From the NCBI GenBank assembly GCA_001584585.1, contig LSYV01000012.1, positions 1,144,952 to 1,208,951 of the forward strand: 64,000 bases of DNA, given 5' to 3'. Positions within the stretch are counted from its first letter, which is position 1. Each line of letters opens with the position of its first letter. The translations under genes were made by a program, and so were the position numbers. The notes beneath the pieces were generated by a model. That model had not been told where the DNA came from. It did no database searches and saw nothing but the letters and a program-made list of their open reading frames with translations. Below are positions 62,305-64,000 of the stretch, piece after piece. The stretch comes from Gonium pectorale (taxonomy: Eukaryota > Chlorophyta > Chlorophyceae > Chlamydomonadales > Volvocaceae).

Positions 62305-62889
62305 GAGCAGTGGTGATGCGAGGAGACAGAACCAACCCTTCCTGCTGGCGCGCCCCAAGGGCTGGCGTGTTACTAACCTTGCAGGGGGGTGTGCCGCATC
62401 CCGCGTATGCGGATGGCCTGGGGGCACTGCTCGTGCTGTGCCCCGCCGTGATGGTGACGGAATCAGTCAAGCGCTGGTGTTCCTCGTAATAATTCAATAA
62501 CAGTATCTATTTTCAGTTCAACGCGCCTAGTATCGCTGTCCTTGACGCAGAGCTGGGAGCGGAAGCATCGCGGAAGGTTCGAACAGGTGGAGCGTCTTCT
62601 ATGTCGAACACGCCAATAAGTGATGTACCATGCGGCGCGTGTTGGGCGTTCGGTCGCGTTGTGTGGCGTTGTCCCAACCTGTTCACGACAGTTTTACGGC
62701 GAGCAACTGTATGCACTTGGCTTCCATGCATGGACCTGACCTATTGCACTTGGTAGCGTCTGTTACGCAGTCATAGGTTAGGTCAGTGCAGTCCTTCCAA
62801 CCCGCTTGCACGATGCGTTAGGCCGCGCGCACACAGGCTTGCCCGATACTATACATTCAACGGACTGGATCGCCGCAACGAAGTTGTGC
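62305..62889. promoter_or_regulatory. Divergent promoter region of the AAA ATPase and tRNA nucleotidyltransferase genes
   Basis: 585 bp between the two outward-facing start codons. It must hold both promoters, and any upstream non-coding exon. No clear TATA or repeated motif noticed. Sharing a promoter hints at joint expression of two putative organelle-maintenance genes. Confidence 0.5.
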
Positions 62890-63495
62890 ATGCCTACTGG
62901 TTTCGGCTGGCTAGTGTGTACCCTATCCTTCCGCCGCAGCTATATGGCCCTGGCGGCACACCACCTGAAGCTACACACGCAGCCGCTGCGCAGTGCCCCA
63001 AGCTCCCACGCCCCAGCCCCCGGCGCCGCTGCCGCTGCCGCTGCCACTGCCACACGCCTGCCCCGCGCCGCGCCCGTACGGCAACCCTCTTCTGCCGCCC
63101 TCCGCACTACCCTAGCGGCCAGCACCAGGAGCTCCCTCCCGTCACCACCGTCGGCACTCAGCGCCAGCCTGCCCATCTCCTCGCCCCTCTCCCGCGCCCG
63201 GCCAATGTCCACCGCCGGCCCTTCCGCAGCCGCGGCCGCCGCTGACTCCGATGCCAGCGGCGCTGCCGAGCTGCTCGTCCGCGAAACCATCTCTCTGACC
63301 CCGGGCGAGCGTGAGCTGTTCGACACGCTCCTGGCGGCCAGCCGCCACGCGGGGTCGTCCACCGTCATGCGGTGCGCGGGTGGCTGGGTGCGCGACAAGC
63401 TGCTGGGGCGCGGCAGCGACGACATCGACATCGCGCTGGACGACATGTTGGGCAAGGACTTTGCTGAGCTGGTAAACGACTACCTCAAGGCGCAG
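62890..63495 (+). CDS. CCA-adding tRNA nucleotidyltransferase, first exon (partial, runs off the window)
   Basis: Exon 1 encodes 202 residues and ends CAG|GTGGGG in phase 0; no second exon is evident in the remaining ~500 bp, so the gene continues past 64000. The head domain shows MRCAGGWVRDKLLG (about residues 159-172) followed by SDDIDIALDD, with the DxD-type metal-binding carboxylates of class II nucleotidyltransferases. Eukaryotic CCA enzymes of this family add CCA to tRNA 3' ends in nucleus/cytosol, mitochondria and plastids. The first ~140 residues are Ala/Ser/Pro/Arg-rich with few acids, fitting a transit peptide. In-frame ATGs at 62890, 62944 and one before STAGPS could produce differently targeted forms. 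Confidence 0.85.
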
Positions 63496-64000
63496 GTGGG
63501 GACGGGGCGGGACGGGGTCGCAACGGAGAATGGCGGGGGAAGTGGGGGGTGGTGTGACTCGACCTGTGGGCGAGCTGAGCGATGGCCGATAGGTAGGACA
63601 CCGTCGATGGCGGGGGAGGAGGGGGCTGTCGTAAGGTATGGAGGCACGAGGCACTATGAACGAGACGACTACGAGCCACCCGTTGCTGCATGTGCTGATG
63701 CGGACCGCGCAGCAAGCATGCCGGGCGGGACCTGAATCCAAGTCCCGGCCTCGAATCGGCCGGCCCTGCCGGTGGACGCCTTGAGGTGGGATTGGATGTT
63801 GTCGACGGTGCCCCGAAGCGCTGTTGCTGGTGGGCTTGGGGCTGCTGCACTTGGGGAATGGATCGTATGGTTTGATGCTTTGCTGCGGGCATTCTCGGAG
63901 AGGGGTTCGAGGAACTTGTATCAAGTGCCTGAAGGCGCATGTGTCGGCGCGCTTGCCCAGACAAGGGCGCCGGGGCAGTGTTGGGATCGGCAGTAGTTCA
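63496..64000 (+). other. Intron 1 of the tRNA nucleotidyltransferase (incomplete)
   Basis: Begins with GTGGGGACGGG and extends to the window end without an exon that continues the nucleotidyltransferase fold. Confidence 0.5.

Noticed and set aside
63142..63924. 260-codon minus frame at the right edge
   Set aside because: Antisense shadow over the tRNA nucleotidyltransferase exon and its intron.

Overview
The window looks like nuclear DNA of a green alga, most likely a volvocine (Chlamydomonas/Gonium/Volvox group). The clues are GC-rich, intron-dense genes, 5' splice sites of the GTGAGT/GTGCGT/GTGGGT type, CAG acceptors, TGTAA polyadenylation signals, and long Ala/Gly/Pro/Ser-rich or poly-Gln stretches inside proteins. 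The less GC-rich intergenic DNA and a GGGGCTCCGCCCC palindrome would suit a Volvox-like genome. That last step is inference.

I rebuilt gene models by hand, joining exons only where splice sites, reading phase and protein-like sequence agreed. Six genes come out well. (1) Minus, 23761-12222: a ~2,236-residue armadillo/HEAT-type repeat protein in 20 exons. (2) Plus, 24032-25472: a 177-residue SR splicing factor in 5 exons, divergent from gene 1. (3) Plus, 26785-31792: a 611-residue GUP1-like membrane-bound O-acyltransferase in 12 exons. (4) Minus, 41170-33178: a ~805-residue nucleotide-diphospho-sugar glycosyltransferase with a signal anchor, 19 exons. (5) Minus, 62304-53894: a 700-residue AAA+ ATPase with an organelle-type N-terminus, 13 exons. 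(6) Plus, 62890 to the window edge: the first exon of a CCA-adding tRNA nucleotidyltransferase.

Weaker genes are a two-exon low-complexity protein (minus, 8759-4060), a small three-exon RNA-binding-like gene (plus, 50835-52102), and the 5' and 3' ends of a possible small gene (plus, 44591-46288).

Layout: 1-4 kb is repeat-rich and non-coding; 4-9 kb holds the low-complexity protein; 9-12 kb is repeats and 3' UTR; 12-42 kb is a dense block of four housekeeping/secretory genes; 42-53 kb is accessory DNA with a 5'-truncated Penelope-like reverse transcriptase, dispersed repeats and the RNA-binding-like gene; 54-64 kb holds the divergent AAA ATPase / tRNA nucleotidyltransferase pair.

The most unusual feature is a ~158-bp near-perfect inverted repeat at 49528-49685. 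Each arm resembles the RNP1-coding exon of the RNA-binding-like gene 2 kb downstream, which is the layout expected of a hairpin small-RNA locus derived from a neighbouring gene.
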